From the NCBI GenBank assembly GCA_025201365.1, contig JAIXMF010000002.1:1364001-1428000 (forward strand): a stretch of DNA of 64,000 nucleotides, given 5' to 3'. The notes beneath the pieces were generated by a model. That model made no database searches and was not told the origin of the DNA. It was given only the letters and a program-made list of their open reading frames with translations. Positions within the stretch are counted from its first letter, which is position 1. The number at the start of each line of letters is the position of its first letter. The position numbers and the translations under genes are program-made. Below are positions 1-14,879 of this stretch, piece by piece. This DNA is from Syncephalis plumigaleata. Lineage: Eukaryota; Zoopagomycota; Zoopagomycetes; Zoopagales; Piptocephalidaceae.

Positions 1-300
1 ACATGTCATCATTTCATGCTAGTTGATATATATGTCATTTATGATCATATTACTTACCATCCATCAATATGTAGTTGTACTTGCGTTAGGCAGTTATCCA
101 TCTTTTTTTTACTCTACGTTCTACTACCTGTTACAATTTGCTTTTTGTTTACCATGTATTACATCACAGCTATAGTCGTTGAATGGCTTTCATCCCAAAT
201 CAGATATTTGAATAAACATTCTACTTCAGACGAATACTCAATTGATATTTAACTAATTGTTTATTAGTATTAGTATTACAATAATGACATATCATCATTA
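1..300. other. Left edge, no confirmed gene
   Basis: No gene can be established here. On the minus strand a Met codon at 101 opens a short stretch encoding M-D-N-C-L-T-Q-V-Q-L-H-I-D-G that runs into a good GTAAGT donor at 57-52. It could therefore be the first exon of a gene leaving the window to the left. With only 14 codons visible no family can be assigned. The plus-strand open frame over 16-252 has no recognisable features. Confidence 0.25.
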
Positions 301-975
301 TTAATGAACACGAAGCATCAACACCGTAGGATTAGTACGTCGTTGTTCAGCTGCATTGGCACATCGTTGTTGACGTGTTTGCTCACGACATTGATGTTGT
401 TCTGGGAATCGATGACTAGAATAGAATTGTTATAGATTAATACAACAATCATGAATAAGAAGAGAAATTAAATTACCTTAGACAGAGAACACGGGTACAT
501 CGTGTACATGTACTTGATGGTCGAATCGTACCAAGTACAAGTTGACAACCGGCAGCTTCACATCGTTGCTTCTTGGCAGATTTTGACTTGCTAGTATTAC
601 GATGCTTCATCTCCTTACACGTCTCTTCTAAATGACGATTGACCTAGTTCCATTCTATTAGTAATGATTGCTATCTATTATGCAACGAATAACCTACCGC
701 ATTATCAGCTTCTTCATTGGGTGAGATGGGCACGGGTAAGGAACAAGCAGGACAAGTGGGCACCACTCTATCCAGTTTACCTGTACAATCACGATGATAC
801 TCGCTAGTTCTATGTTCTAGGCAGTACCACGCCTTGCATTGTTGACAAAAGAACGGTAGGAAATCTAAGAAGCATATGAATATCATTTTATTAATCATAA
901 CTGCTCATTATTATCCTTACCATGTTGCTGACACTCTGGTAGCGAGCAACGTTTACCCAAATCATAAAACTCCAT
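301..975 (-). CDS. AN1-type zinc finger protein (ZFAND2-like)
   Basis: Four exons read on the minus strand: 975-921, 864-698, 643-477 and 415-301, with consistent phases and GT-AG introns, giving about 167 residues. It starts M-E-F-Y-D-L-G-K-R-C and has two AN1 zinc fingers. The first contains D-F-L-P-F-F-C-Q-Q-C with the later Y-C-L-E-H-R and H-R-D-C. The second contains Q-R-C-E-A-A-G-C, then C-T-R-C and the F-P-E-Q-H-Q-C end. Paired AN1 fingers of this spacing are typical of ZFAND2A/B (AIRAP) and yeast Cuz1-like proteins, which link the proteasome and Cdc48/p97 in protein quality control. No C-terminal UIM is seen, so it resembles the shorter family members. It is divergent from the synthetase gene with 372 bp between start codons. 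The family call is firm; the cellular role is inferred. Confidence 0.85.
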
Positions 976-1347
976 AGAGTAGTAAAGATCAATATAGGAT
1001 AGAATGCTAACTGTTGAATAGAATGATCGAATGTGACTATTTGTTAATAGATAAATTGAATTAAAATACTAACAAGTGAATGATTGCTGCATGATATATA
1101 TTCAGTATACTCGATGACTAAGCACTTCTCGAATATTCCGGAAACATACTGTAATCACACGATTCGATGATATGAGTCATCTATTCAACATTGCTTATAT
1201 TGTAATAGATTTACATATTAACTTGTTATTTAGTAATAATAGTAAATATTATAATACGATCAATGTCATCATTACATTATTGAGAGTAAAAAAACGCGTA
1301 AATATAACATGAATCGCTAAATTGTTTACTTTTTTCATTTTACAATC
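976..1347. promoter_or_regulatory. Divergent promoter, AN1 gene / IleRS
   Basis: This AT-rich interval lies between two start codons facing away from each other and must hold both promoters. No clear TATA box or other named element was recognised. Confidence 0.5.
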
Positions 1348-5990
<4,643 letters not shown>

Positions 5991-8873
5991 TAGCAACATC
6001 CCATCGATGGTATACAAGCATGCCTATTGAATAACGACCTGATTCATTCGATCATCCCGAACACATAGAACCAAGTTGTTAGACACATACCAATTATAAA
6101 CTGTTACTTTATCAGATAGTATTCGTGTACGATATTCACTATTAGTTGAATGGAATAGACTGATCAGCTAGCAATTATTACTACTAATGATACCATCATC
6201 ATCATCATCATCATCTATTAACATCCATATGATATGATCAAATATAGATATTGATACACGCGATACTGCTATTATGCAATCTATGCTACATTAATTGCTG
6301 CCAACATAGCGAACACTCGATTATTACCATTAACGGCATTTCTGTATGAGTATGGACAGTCGTCATCTCAATCGGTAAATTAAACTGAGCATATCACATG
6401 GCTGACATACCGCAGCAAGTATTTGGTAATTAGAATGGAGTCGGATGCTATTCTCGGTCAGTGGGTGGACTAACCGTTTCAGTCGTCGTCAAAACCCAGC
6501 AAGACTAATCACCTAGTATAGATTCATCCACGACATACACCATTTGCATCAATGTAGAACAGCAGTTCCTCGAAGAATCAACATATAGTTGTTGCAAAGA
6601 TGGATGTTTATTGCGTAAAAGCATTGGCAAGAACATGAATAGCGAGTACATCATAATAAAACCTGTGTTTACGCTGTATTAGAATGCGCAAGCAATGGAC
6701 AGCTTGTCTTTATTGTTATGTGTATAATGAGTGTAGAATGGAATAAATGACTTACATTATTGATAGAAATGCCAGAATAGTATAATGGAATGAGTGTATG
6801 AAATGATTGATGCTGGATGAAAGAGAGGAACGAGTAGACTAAGATACAGTGTTGATTTGACGGGTAGAAGGCAATGAAGCAATAGTGGGATAGAAGGATA
6901 TAGAATAGAATGAGAAGTAATGCAAATTGTATACAATAATGACATGTCGATATATATCAAATTGATCCATGTTTATTAATATTGCTAGTGGATACTTGTC
7001 AATGATGGATGGCAATGAATGCTGGCAATAAGCATTAGCATAGTTGATTATCCCGGTATGTCGTTGTTATTGTTGAATATTAGTTGATTGATATTTCAAA
7101 TGGGAATTAGTACATATTGTCTGGATGTTGCCTCTTGCATTAGCAATGAATAGAAATGTCAACTTACCGAATAGAATGGAAATAGTATGTAGTCAATATC
7201 ATTGATAGTTGGACATTCTAATAGTAATATTGTTAGTATATCGTAATAAATGTACTTACCTGGAATTGATAACTATGAATGAATGAATGGATTACAATAA
7301 AGTGTTAAGATATGTTATGTCCCCATCATATCCACACCACACCACCTGCCATTTTGGGTGGGAGCAAGTGCAATGCTGAATCGGTTAAAGAGCCTTGCGA
7401 CAAGTATACCACTATACTGCCAAATGTTAGTGCGATAACATTCAGCAGTAGATACTACGGGATAGCTGGCATATGGTTCATTCATTGCAAATGGCCATAC
7501 ACCACATTGACAGTATGATGGTCATGTTGGCTAAGCATAACCACCATCACTGCCAATGTTGCCGCTCCATAGCGGTTCGTGATATAGTCAACCGAAGCGC
7601 ATTCGAGGGATCAGCAAATAAGCACATTGATACAAATGTATCTGTGCTAATTTGGACATAACATAATAAATGAAGGGATTGGGATGATGCAAAGCGATGA
7701 TATTGATGTACAAGCAAAGATTATAAGATGATGTAAGTAGAAGAAATAGCAAGACACATAGATGTTATAAAACAGAAATAGCAATAAAATGTAATAGTGT
7801 AGACATCAAACATTGGAAATAAGCAAACATACGTTGAATTAAAGCAGCATTGGAATAGAATGGTACAAGAAAGAATGATTAGAAATACATAGATATGTTA
7901 CAGTTTGAATAGGATAGCGCGATTAAAGAACGATTAAACACACACAGAAACATATCATTAAATAGTGTCAGTCACCATGATAGCAAGTAAACTAAGCTTC
8001 CCTTCTCCCAGCAAAGGCAGCAACATGATGATCAAATATCATGGCAAAGCGTCGTTTAAATGACATTATGATGGCAAATAACCTAAACACATATCAATAT
8101 AAAATAAAGATATGTATTCAAGCATTTGCAAACCGATACATTTCATAATACTCATATAATAGATTGGCTACCACGCTACATCTACAACTTAATGGCCTGT
8201 AGTAACGATAGTGCAGGCGCAGAATTTCTGGAGTTTCGGCTCTAAACCAGCAAACGCTTCGATTATTTATATATTATCGTTCCGCAATAGCATCGTATTA
8301 TACAAGCATACGAAAGCCCGCAAGCAAGCACGAATAGAAGACCGAAAGCCCGTTACAAGCTCCGTCTCACGCTGGCCGTGATAGGATTTCACCACTTCCA
8401 GTATTACGCTACACGCAAGCAGTTTACAGAGCACTGACCTATTTTATTATGTATATGTACAAACAAGAAGAAGTAGTGGAAAAAGAGAGAAAGTGAAGAA
8501 GAAGAGTAATGAGATGAGAAGAGAAGCAAGAAGAAGTAATGGGATGAGAAGAGCGAAGAAGTGAGAAAGAGACGAAGAAGAAGCGAAGCTAAGTGAGGTG
8601 AAATAATGGGAGAAGCGGATAGGAAGAAGAAAGAATAAGCGAGGAAGAAGCAAAGCTGAACAAGCTGTAGAATCGAGCGCTATTTATTTGTTAAAATGAC
8701 GTCGTTAATCGTCATTTGGTGATTCAAGTAAGTACTGATGATGCCTCATTGTAATTCATTTTGAAATTTAGTATGTCGATAAACACCCACTTCGATAATC
8801 CAACTTGATCATATCCTTGTATTTCATTTCATTTTATTCCTTACATATGATCTTTTTACCTGAACACTGCATA
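5991..8873. other. Non-coding stretch downstream of IleRS
   Basis: Up to 7206 this is the duplicated 3' flank. From 7207 to 8440 no gene could be recognised; short open frames around 7312-7661 have no recognisable features. From about 8455 to 8660 the plus strand is strongly purine-rich (GAAGAAG, GAGAAAG units), a low-complexity tract. The DIRS-like element begins at about 8874. Confidence 0.6.
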
Positions 8874-9036
8874 ATTACACTTTAATATGAAGAATATTAT
8901 ACATGAATATATATTTTGCTTTTACCCTTTTCTCTTTATTAATATCGAACTAAATAAAGTAACTTGGGATTTTCCTCCTATAAATAGTGCCTAATGTGAG
9001 CATGTATATTTCTCGCTTATCCGTTCTTCGCGGTCA
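8874..9036. repeat. Left inverted terminal repeat of DIRS element
   Basis: Matches the reverse complement of about 12887-13045, nearly perfectly from about 8891 to 9020. The outermost bases differ from the right end, as in DIRS elements. The repeat contains a TATA-like stretch, CCTATAAATAG, at about 8978-8988. Confidence 0.9.
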
Positions 9037-9068
9037 ATTCATGCTTGCGGAGGGTGTGGTGGGTAATA

Positions 9069-9175
9069 TATATTCATGTATAATATTCTTCATATTAAAG
9101 TGTAATTTTCATCAAATAAATTCTCTAGAAAATTACTTTAATATTCATAATATTATACATGAATATATATTTTGC
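9069..9175. repeat. Internal complementary region (ICR) of DIRS element
   Basis: The left half (about 9069-9108) is the reverse complement of the left terminus at 8874-8911. The right half (about 9105-9175) is the reverse complement of the right terminus at about 13010-13078. The two outer ends of the element are thus joined here in inverted form, which is the hallmark of a DIRS ICR used to template circle closure. Confidence 0.9.
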
Positions 9176-12100
9176 TTATTCAGCTGACGCAAAGTGTACT
9201 GGACTTAAATCTAACACTTTTTCTGTAACATTACTTCTTAATAAACGCTGGCGTCTGTAATGTTTTTCGAATGTGCGTGCATCTGCCCAATTGCCTAGTG
9301 TAATGATGTCATCGTGTGGTACACCTCTTTCAAGTGCTAAATCTGAAGCGATTGATCTGACACGAGGAGTTGGGCGAATGTCTGTTGAGAGCGCTGTCAA
9401 CTTTGACAACCAAGAAGCAATGGTGTTATCGGCGACTTTATTGTGAGGCTTGCCTAACTTAGTGAATAGGTAGTTGTTTCTGACGATATATTGTGGGTGT
9501 TGTAATAGTGTTTCGTATGCTTGTACGGGGCATAGCTGTGGGATGTTGCTGTTAGGTGGAATAATGATTGGTTTAGTAATCGACTCCTTCTTTCGCTTTT
9601 CTTTCGGATTAATGATGTATAGCTGTAGGCCTTCGTCAGTTGTTTTTGATTGTGATCTGCAAATTCTATTGATATCAGAGGGTCTCAATAGTGCTGACAT
9701 TGCCAGTAAGTAAGCCGTTTTTCGTCGTAGTTGATCAAAATCAGCTGCTGGTGACGTCGGTATGGCGTATAAGTGACGTAATGTGGGCGTAATATCAACT
9801 TTTGATTTATTCAGTGGACGTGGGATGTATTTGAAGTTCCTTATCAGTGCTTGTATGTCAGGATTGGTTTTGATTGATTCAGGGCGTGTGTGTAGCTTGA
9901 CAATTGCTGCTCTATAAGTTTGTAGAGTTGCTTTGCTGTAGCCTGCTTCATGTGCATCTGCTATGAAATTAACCAAATCTGCTGATGTAAATTTGCTGAT
10001 ATTGATATCCCTTTGGATTGCCCATGAAATGAATAATTGTTGACCTCTGATGTACGTTTTGTGCTTTACTTCTGCTAGAACTTTCACTGCCTTGTCCGAA
10101 TATCCTGGCTCCTCATATTTTCGCTTGAGACACTCCACACGGATATTCTCCACTTGTGATTTGTCCATGGCCAACTGGCGGAAGGGGAGGTAGTTTGCGC
10201 GTGGTGTTGTGGGTCGAGTATTATTGGGGGAGCTGTGGCTAAGTTGCTCAGTATGGGGAACCACATTGCTGACGGCCAGAATGGCGTCACTATCGTTGCT
10301 TGTGCTATCTTCTCCTGTTGTATCTTGTTCACACATTTGGATATCAAGTTCCACGGCGGATTCAGGTAAGGATGGCTGAATTGTCTCCAGCTGATTGATA
10401 GTGCATCTGTGGCTATCGCGTGAGGGTCTGGCTTCCACGCTACATACGTTGGTAGTAGATGAGACGTTCGATCGGCGAATAGATCTACGTCGTGTTGACC
10501 GTACCTGCGTTGTATCTGTGCAAATGTGCGTGGATGTATTTGCCATAAGTTCTTGAGGTAGAACTTGCGCGATGCGTAGTCTGCTTCGGTATTCTGAGAG
10601 CCTGGAATGTGTTTGGCTCGAATCTGAATGTTCCTCTTGAGACACATCTCCCATATCTGCGTTGCTAGTGAGCTGAGTTGACGAGATCTCGTTCCTCCCT
10701 GCTTGTTGATGTATGACTTCGCCGTCGTGTTGTCTGTGCGTATCAGAATCGTCGTATTCGATAGTTGCGGTAATGATTTGATCATCAATTCGATTGCTTT
10801 CAGCTCTCTCCAATTGATTGATTGCTTCGCTTCTTCGTGTGACCATAGACCTTGTATCATGTTGTTCTTGTAAACTCCACCCCATCCCTTGTCGCTGGCA
10901 TCCACATAGATTGATGATGTTGGTGGACGTGTTATTAGTGATCTGCCGTTCCACTTGGATAGGTTGGTGGACCACCATCTCAGTTCTCGCTTGCAATCTG
11001 CTGGTAGCGTCTGTTTGCTGTCCCAGTTCTTGTTGTTCTTCACATGGGAATTCTTGAAGAACATCAATGCTTGGGTGTACAAGTTCACAGGAAATATTGC
11101 GATCGTCGCTGCCTTGATTCTCATTGTGAGACTGTGGATCATTCGAGGTGTTGTCGTATTGCTGTTGAGCACTGCTTTGATCGATTTGCGTATGTCGCGG
11201 ATCTTCTTGGTGGGAAGCTTGATGGTCATCGTCTTCGTTTCTATCTTGAAGCCTAGGTGAACTAGAGACTGCGTTGGAGTGAGCTGTGACTTCTTGGGAT
11301 TCCACAGCCAACCTAGTTCTGCTAGTTTGGCCATTATTGTGTTTGTGTGACATTTCGATTCCTGCTTTGAGCTGGCGATGATGATCCAATCGTCTAGGTA
11401 TGCTGAAATTCGAATGCCTATTGACCTTGCCCATGCTAATACGGGCTTTGTTAAACGTGTAAAAACCCACGGGACTACTGACAGGCCGAAGGGTGTGGTG
11501 CGAAATTGGAATGTTTCTCCTTCCCAATTGAAACGGAGGTACTTTCTTGAGCTGCGATGTACCAAAATGTGTAGGAAGGCGTCGGTAATGTCTATGGACG
11601 TGAGGTAGTCGTTTTTCCTTACTAGCTGGGTGACCTGTTGGATTGTCTCCATCTTGAAGTGAGGGGATATAACGTGCTGATTCAGTGCCTTCAGATTGAA
11701 CACTGGTCGATAGCCTCCGTTCCACTTCGGGATGACAAACATGGGACTCATGTAACCTGGCGTATTCGTGGCAGGCTCTATTGCTCGTTTGGCCAATAGA
11801 CTGTTGATCTCTTGCCTCAGTAATACGCGCTGTTCCTGGTTGAGCGGGATCGTCGGTCGCACTTTGTTTGAGATTGGTGGCCACTTGCTGAAATGTATCC
11901 GGAAACCTTCTTTGACGACGGCATGTACCCACTTGCTGTCTGTCAATCGAGCCCAGGCTAGATGGAAGCGCTGGAATCTGCCTCCTACTGTTGGTTGTTG
12001 TTGTTGTTGTTGTTGTGGTGGTGGTTGCCTCTGTTGAATTGGGGCTTGACTCTGCCTCCTCTTCTGTTGTTGTTGGCTTGGTTGAATGGGCGCTTCTGGT

Positions 12101-12292
12101 AAGAGTTCCTGTTGTGCCAATTGGATTGATCCTGCCCGCCAGCGTTTCGTGGCGGGTCCGCTCGAAAAAACTGCTGGGCTTTTTTGTGTTCCAGTATGGC
12201 CTTCTTTTGGTTGCTTTGCTCAATGAAAGCTTGTTGGATAATTGCAAGGTCTTCCTTTGGTTGCTCTTCTTTCTGAATGAGTGTGAAGTCAC
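9176..12292 (-). CDS. DIRS tyrosine recombinase frame
   Basis: Only the last third (about 10290-9176) is recognisable: an N-terminal SAM-like core-binding segment followed by a tyrosine-recombinase catalytic domain ending in G-N-W and H-Y-R-R motifs. The preceding 2 kb of this open frame overlaps the reverse transcriptase ORF in another frame and has no recognisable domain. Its role would be cutting and joining the circular cDNA into the genome. It overlaps the RT ORF end (10084), as is usual for the family. Confidence 0.85.
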   Translation of the reverse strand: MTSHSFRKKSNQRKTLQLSNKLSLSKATKRRPYWNTKKPSSFFERTRHETLAGRINPIGTTGTLTRSAHSTKPTTTEEEAESSPNSTEATTTTTTTTTTTNSRRQIPALPSSLGSIDRQQVGTCRRQRRFPDTFQQVATNLKQSATDDPAQPGTARITEARDQQSIGQTSNRACHEYARLHESHVCHPEVERRLSTSVQSEGTESARYIPSLQDGDNPTGHPASKEKRLPHVHRHYRRLPTHFGTSQLKKVPPFQLGRRNIPISHHTLRPVSSPVGFYTFNKARISMGKVNRHSNFSIPRRLDHHRQLKAGIEMSHKHNNGQTSRTRLAVESQEVTAHSNAVSSSPRLQDRNEDDDHQASHQEDPRHTQIDQSSAQQQYDNTSNDPQSHNENQGSDDRNISCELVHPSIDVLQEFPCEEQQELGQQTDATSRLQARTEMVVHQPIQVERQITNNTSTNIINLCGCQRQGMGWSLQEQHDTRSMVTRRSEAINQLERAESNRIDDQIITATIEYDDSDTHRQHDGEVIHQQAGRNEISSTQLTSNADMGDVSQEEHSDSSQTHSRLSEYRSRLRIAQVLPQELMANTSTHICTDTTQVRSTRRRSIRRSNVSSTTNVCSVEARPSRDSHRCTINQLETIQPSLPESAVELDIQMCEQDTTGEDSTSNDSDAILAVSNVVPHTEQLSHSSPNNTRPTTPRANYLPFRQLAMDKSQVENIRVECLKRKYEEPGYSDKAVKVLAEVKHKTYIRGQQLFISWAIQRDINISKFTSADLVNFIADAHEAGYSKATLQTYRAAIVKLHTRPESIKTNPDIQALIRNFKYIPRPLNKSKVDITPTLRHLYAIPTSPAADFDQLRRKTAYLLAMSALLRPSDINRICRSQSKTTDEGLQLYIINPKEKRKKESITKPIIIPPNSNIPQLCPVQAYETLLQHPQYIVRNNYLFTKLGKPHNKVADNTIASWLSKLTALSTDIRPTPRVRSIASDLALERGVPHDDIITLGNWADARTFEKHYRRQRLLRSNVTEKVLDLSPVHFASAE
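10084..12120 (-). CDS. DIRS reverse transcriptase / RNase H polyprotein
   Basis: 678 codons. From N to C it has a Gln-rich lead, a reverse transcriptase with an active-site Y-L-D-D box, an RNase H domain beginning I-Y-V-D-A-S, and a C-terminal segment with N-P-P-W, resembling the methyltransferase-like tail of DIRS elements. It copies the element's RNA to cDNA. It overlaps the Gag-like ORF at its 5' end. Confidence 0.9.
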   Translation of the reverse strand: MAQQELLPEAPIQPSQQQQKRRQSQAPIQQRQPPPQQQQQQQPTVGGRFQRFHLAWARLTDSKWVHAVVKEGFRIHFSKWPPISNKVRPTIPLNQEQRVLLRQEINSLLAKRAIEPATNTPGYMSPMFVIPKWNGGYRPVFNLKALNQHVISPHFKMETIQQVTQLVRKNDYLTSIDITDAFLHILVHRSSRKYLRFNWEGETFQFRTTPFGLSVVPWVFTRLTKPVLAWARSIGIRISAYLDDWIIIASSKQESKCHTNTIMAKLAELGWLWNPKKSQLTPTQSLVHLGFKIETKTMTIKLPTKKIRDIRKSIKAVLNSNTTTPRMIHSLTMRIKAATIAIFPVNLYTQALMFFKNSHVKNNKNWDSKQTLPADCKRELRWWSTNLSKWNGRSLITRPPTSSIYVDASDKGWGGVYKNNMIQGLWSHEEAKQSINWRELKAIELMIKSLPQLSNTTILIRTDNTTAKSYINKQGGTRSRQLSSLATQIWEMCLKRNIQIRAKHIPGSQNTEADYASRKFYLKNLWQIHPRTFAQIQRRYGQHDVDLFADRTSHLLPTYVAWKPDPHAIATDALSISWRQFSHPYLNPPWNLISKCVNKIQQEKIAQATIVTPFWPSAMWFPILSNLATAPPIILDPQHHAQTTSPSASWPWTNHKWRISVWSVSSENMRSQDIRTRQ

Positions 12293-12815
12293 TGTCCATT
12301 GACTTGAGGACCATATCCATTCTAAACGATTTCACAGTGTGAATCGTGTTTAACAGCAACGATCTAATATCGTCTAGAGCTACTACAAACTGGCGATCAG
12401 CTTCCTGGTCTGCTTGTAGGATTGCTTGTTGTAGGATAACATCTAGCGGGCGTACAACGCCTGTTAATAAATATGCTATTTGCTTGAATCGGCTGTCGTA
12501 TGCCTTCTGATACTTGTTAAGTTTTGAGCTCGATTCATAGCTACTGACTGGCGTATAGTCAATACCTTCTATTGGAGCGTAGGCATCGACTATTGCCTTC
12601 TTGTCTTTCTCAGATAAGCTAAAGTTATCCAGCCTTGCTGACCATGAACTGACGTGGTTAACAAAGTTTTCGTCCGGAATCCAGGTGTCCTTCTGCCTGG
12701 TCGGGAGTTGAACCTGCAGAGTTTCTTGCATCTGTTTGAACTGCTGCATAGCTTCTTGCATTTGCTGCCACATCGCCATCATCTCCTGTGGGTTGAAACC
12801 TTGATTTTGTTCCAT
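11985..12815 (-). CDS. DIRS Gag-like ORF
   Basis: 276 codons at the 5' end of the coding strand. It has a Met/Gln-rich coiled start and an Asn/Gln/Arg-rich, RNA-binding-like tail. It takes the Gag position of DIRS elements. No zinc knuckle is seen. Confidence 0.75.
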   Translation of the reverse strand: MEQNQGFNPQEMMAMWQQMQEAMQQFKQMQETLQVQLPTRQKDTWIPDENFVNHVSSWSARLDNFSLSEKDKKAIVDAYAPIEGIDYTPVSSYESSSKLNKYQKAYDSRFKQIAYLLTGVVRPLDVILQQAILQADQEADRQFVVALDDIRSLLLNTIHTVKSFRMDMVLKSMDSDFTLIQKEEQPKEDLAIIQQAFIEQSNQKKAILEHKKAQQFFRADPPRNAGGQDQSNWHNRNSYQKRPFNQANNNRRGGRVKPQFNRGNHHHNNNNNNNQQ

Positions 12816-12886
12816 TGCAAATGTTGTAAATAACGCTATATAAAATATAATGATAATAGAACGCTTTAACTAGAACTTTGCGGTGA

Positions 12887-13078
12887 TGACCGCGAAAGAG
12901 AAAAGGATAAGCGAGAAATATACATGCTCACATTAGGCACTATTTATAGGAGGAAAATCCCAAGTTACTTTATTTAGTTCGATATTAATAAAGAGAAAAG
13001 GGTAAAAGCAAAATATATATTCATGTATAATATTATGAATATTAAAGTAATTTTCTAGAGAATTTATTTGATGAAAAT
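12887..13078. repeat. Right inverted terminal repeat of DIRS element
   Basis: Reverse-complement partner of the left repeat. It extends about 35 bp further outward with sequence that reappears inverted in the ICR at 9105-9140. This end carries the 5' side of the coding strand. Confidence 0.9.
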
Positions 13079-13266
13079 AGTGTTTATTATAATAAAATAA
13101 AGTATGACAACGTCTAAAAAGAGAGAGAAAGGATATATCTAGTATGTGCAAAGGGCGCCGCCATTATTACCATTTAGATTGCACGCTAGTCTGTATTTGG
13201 CAATAAATGCTTTATTGATAGTGATAGTGCTACATTCTACTTTATTTCTTAGTTTAGCATCTACGA

Positions 13267-14536
13267 TTATTTTATTACGAATGATTTGTCCAGAAGATTA
13301 GTCGAGACAGCAGAGTCTATTAATGTGTGCGCTGATATACCGTTTATCAAAGGTGAAACGGTAAGTAACGCTAAAGTGGCACGTATCTGAATGAGTGGGA
13401 CCAGCTCAAACCAGGTGGAATCATCATTGGTAGAGATGTAACGACGAACCAATCATCAGTAGAAGTATCACAAGTCATTACTAATGAGTGTCGTTTCTTG
13501 AGTTCATGTCATTCACATCTAGTATGTACATTTCCTATGTTGATCAATCTACTTCAAAATTGCTATTTTGCGGACGATTGCTATTGTTATTGTATTGCCG
13601 ACGACGATTATTGCTGTTGGTATTGTTGCGATTCCTCTGGAAGCAATTTCTCGCAATGTGACCAAGTTCGTTACACGCATAGCAACGTCGTGCATTACTA
13701 CTGTTGTTATTACATCTGTGGTTGTTATTGTTTCGATTATTCTGGAATCCTAAACTGTTCAGTGCTTGTACTAACGCATTAATATCCATAGGTGTGACAT
13801 TGTCATTATCTTCTTTTCTTTTTTTCATTTGGAGTCGTTTCACTTCTGCAGTGTTGCCGAGGATAATAAAGGGCGCGTGTGTTGAGGAATGTATCATCAA
13901 GACTGCAAGGATTTGCTCGAAGGGACTCAGTCAAATAGTCTACCGGAAGTGTTTGTCGGAATGCCGCAATGAGTTCTTCGTCTATTGCGCTGGGGATACG
14001 ACTACGAATGACCATGAACCTGGTAATATGTTCTTCTAAGTCGAGATTATCCGTCCACTGCAAACTAGATAACTGCAACCGAGCTATGGAAGCTGACTGA
14101 TTGCCTCCATAACGTACGAGGATATCCTTTCTAAATTGTTCCCAGGTCTTAGGTGCCTTGGGACTAGCACGCATGGATTGATGCCAAGCTGCCGCTGATC
14201 CTCCTAATCACTGAACAGCCCAAACTATTTTCTGTGCTTCGTTGTAATCGCTAATTTTCCATACTTGTTCGACAAGATTGCACCAACGGTCCACAGGAAA
14301 CCCACTTTCTCCGGTGAACTTCGAGACTGATGATAAAGGTGATCGATCAGCCTGCACCATTGATTATAACAATAAAGCAATACCTTACTGAAGTGACTGA
14401 CGCTTGAAAATGAAGACGATATGTAAACAATAATACTGATAGACTTGCTGAAACCTTTTGACGAAAGCGGTGTCAATAATACGGTGACAGTAAAAGAGAG
14501 AACGGTTGCCACTAGTGTACCAACTACAATTGACAT
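13267..14536 (-). mobile_element. Ty3/gypsy-like gag-protease remnant (broken)
   Basis: Minus-strand fossil of an LTR retrotransposon. A retrotransposon-gag segment lies at about 14174-13806, a CCHC zinc-knuckle segment (C-x2-C-x4-H-x4-C) at about 13690, and a retropepsin-like segment at about 13400-13270. No reverse transcriptase, integrase or LTR was found. The element is truncated and broken in several places, and clearly older than the DIRS-like element beside it. Confidence 0.75.
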
Positions 14537-14574
14537 AAGATGTTGACTAATGAATCCTTCTTTTTAATAGAACA

Positions 14575-14879
14575 TAAGAATATTTATATAGGTGTCATTC
14601 GTATATAGTGTGAACAAATTATGCTCCTCACGCCATGTGCAAAGTGTTGATCAACGAATTCTCATCAACTTGCATGGACGCGCATTTTAATGCATACATG
14701 CTAAATTGAATTGCTCTAGCTTTAATTACGACCTATACACCTACTTGTCTCATTCACCTTATAGAATTGATGATGATAGTTATCGCTATCAACGAAGCAT
14801 GCATGACTAACACTGATTTATCATTATTATTACGCTTGACATTGTTGCGTTCCGTCAGTTGGCATTTTTACGGTGATAA
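14575..14879. other. Non-coding spacer before duplication copy B
   Basis: No gene seen. It contains a 37-bp stretch (14756-14792) that recurs inverted at 38097-38133, about 110 bp before the third copy of the interspersed repeat. Confidence 0.5.

Larger units (their letters stand above)
8874..13078 (-). mobile_element. DIRS-like tyrosine-recombinase retrotransposon
   Basis: A 4.2 kb element that looks whole and is coded on the minus strand. Its parts in coding order are: right inverted terminal repeat (about 12887-13078), Gag-like ORF (12815-11985), reverse transcriptase/RNase H ORF with a C-terminal NPPW methyltransferase-like segment (12120-10084), tyrosine recombinase (C-terminal part of the frame 12292-9176), internal complementary region (about 9069-9175), and left inverted terminal repeat (about 8874-9036). 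There is no aspartic protease or DDE integrase, which matches the DIRS order. The two terminal repeats are near identical over about 110 bp and all ORFs are long and open, so the insertion looks young. DIRS elements move through a circular intermediate using the recombinase and make no target-site duplication; none was seen. Confidence 0.93.

Noticed and set aside
9474-12302. Several plus-strand open frames opposite the DIRS ORFs, including a Val-rich and a Cys/Gly-run frame
   Set aside because: They are antisense shadows of the element's coding strand, with composition dictated by its Gln/Asn-rich codons.
13498-14039. Plus-strand cysteine/tyrosine-rich frames
   Set aside because: Antisense to the gag remnant; the Cys richness comes from complementing Asn/Arg codons around the zinc knuckle.
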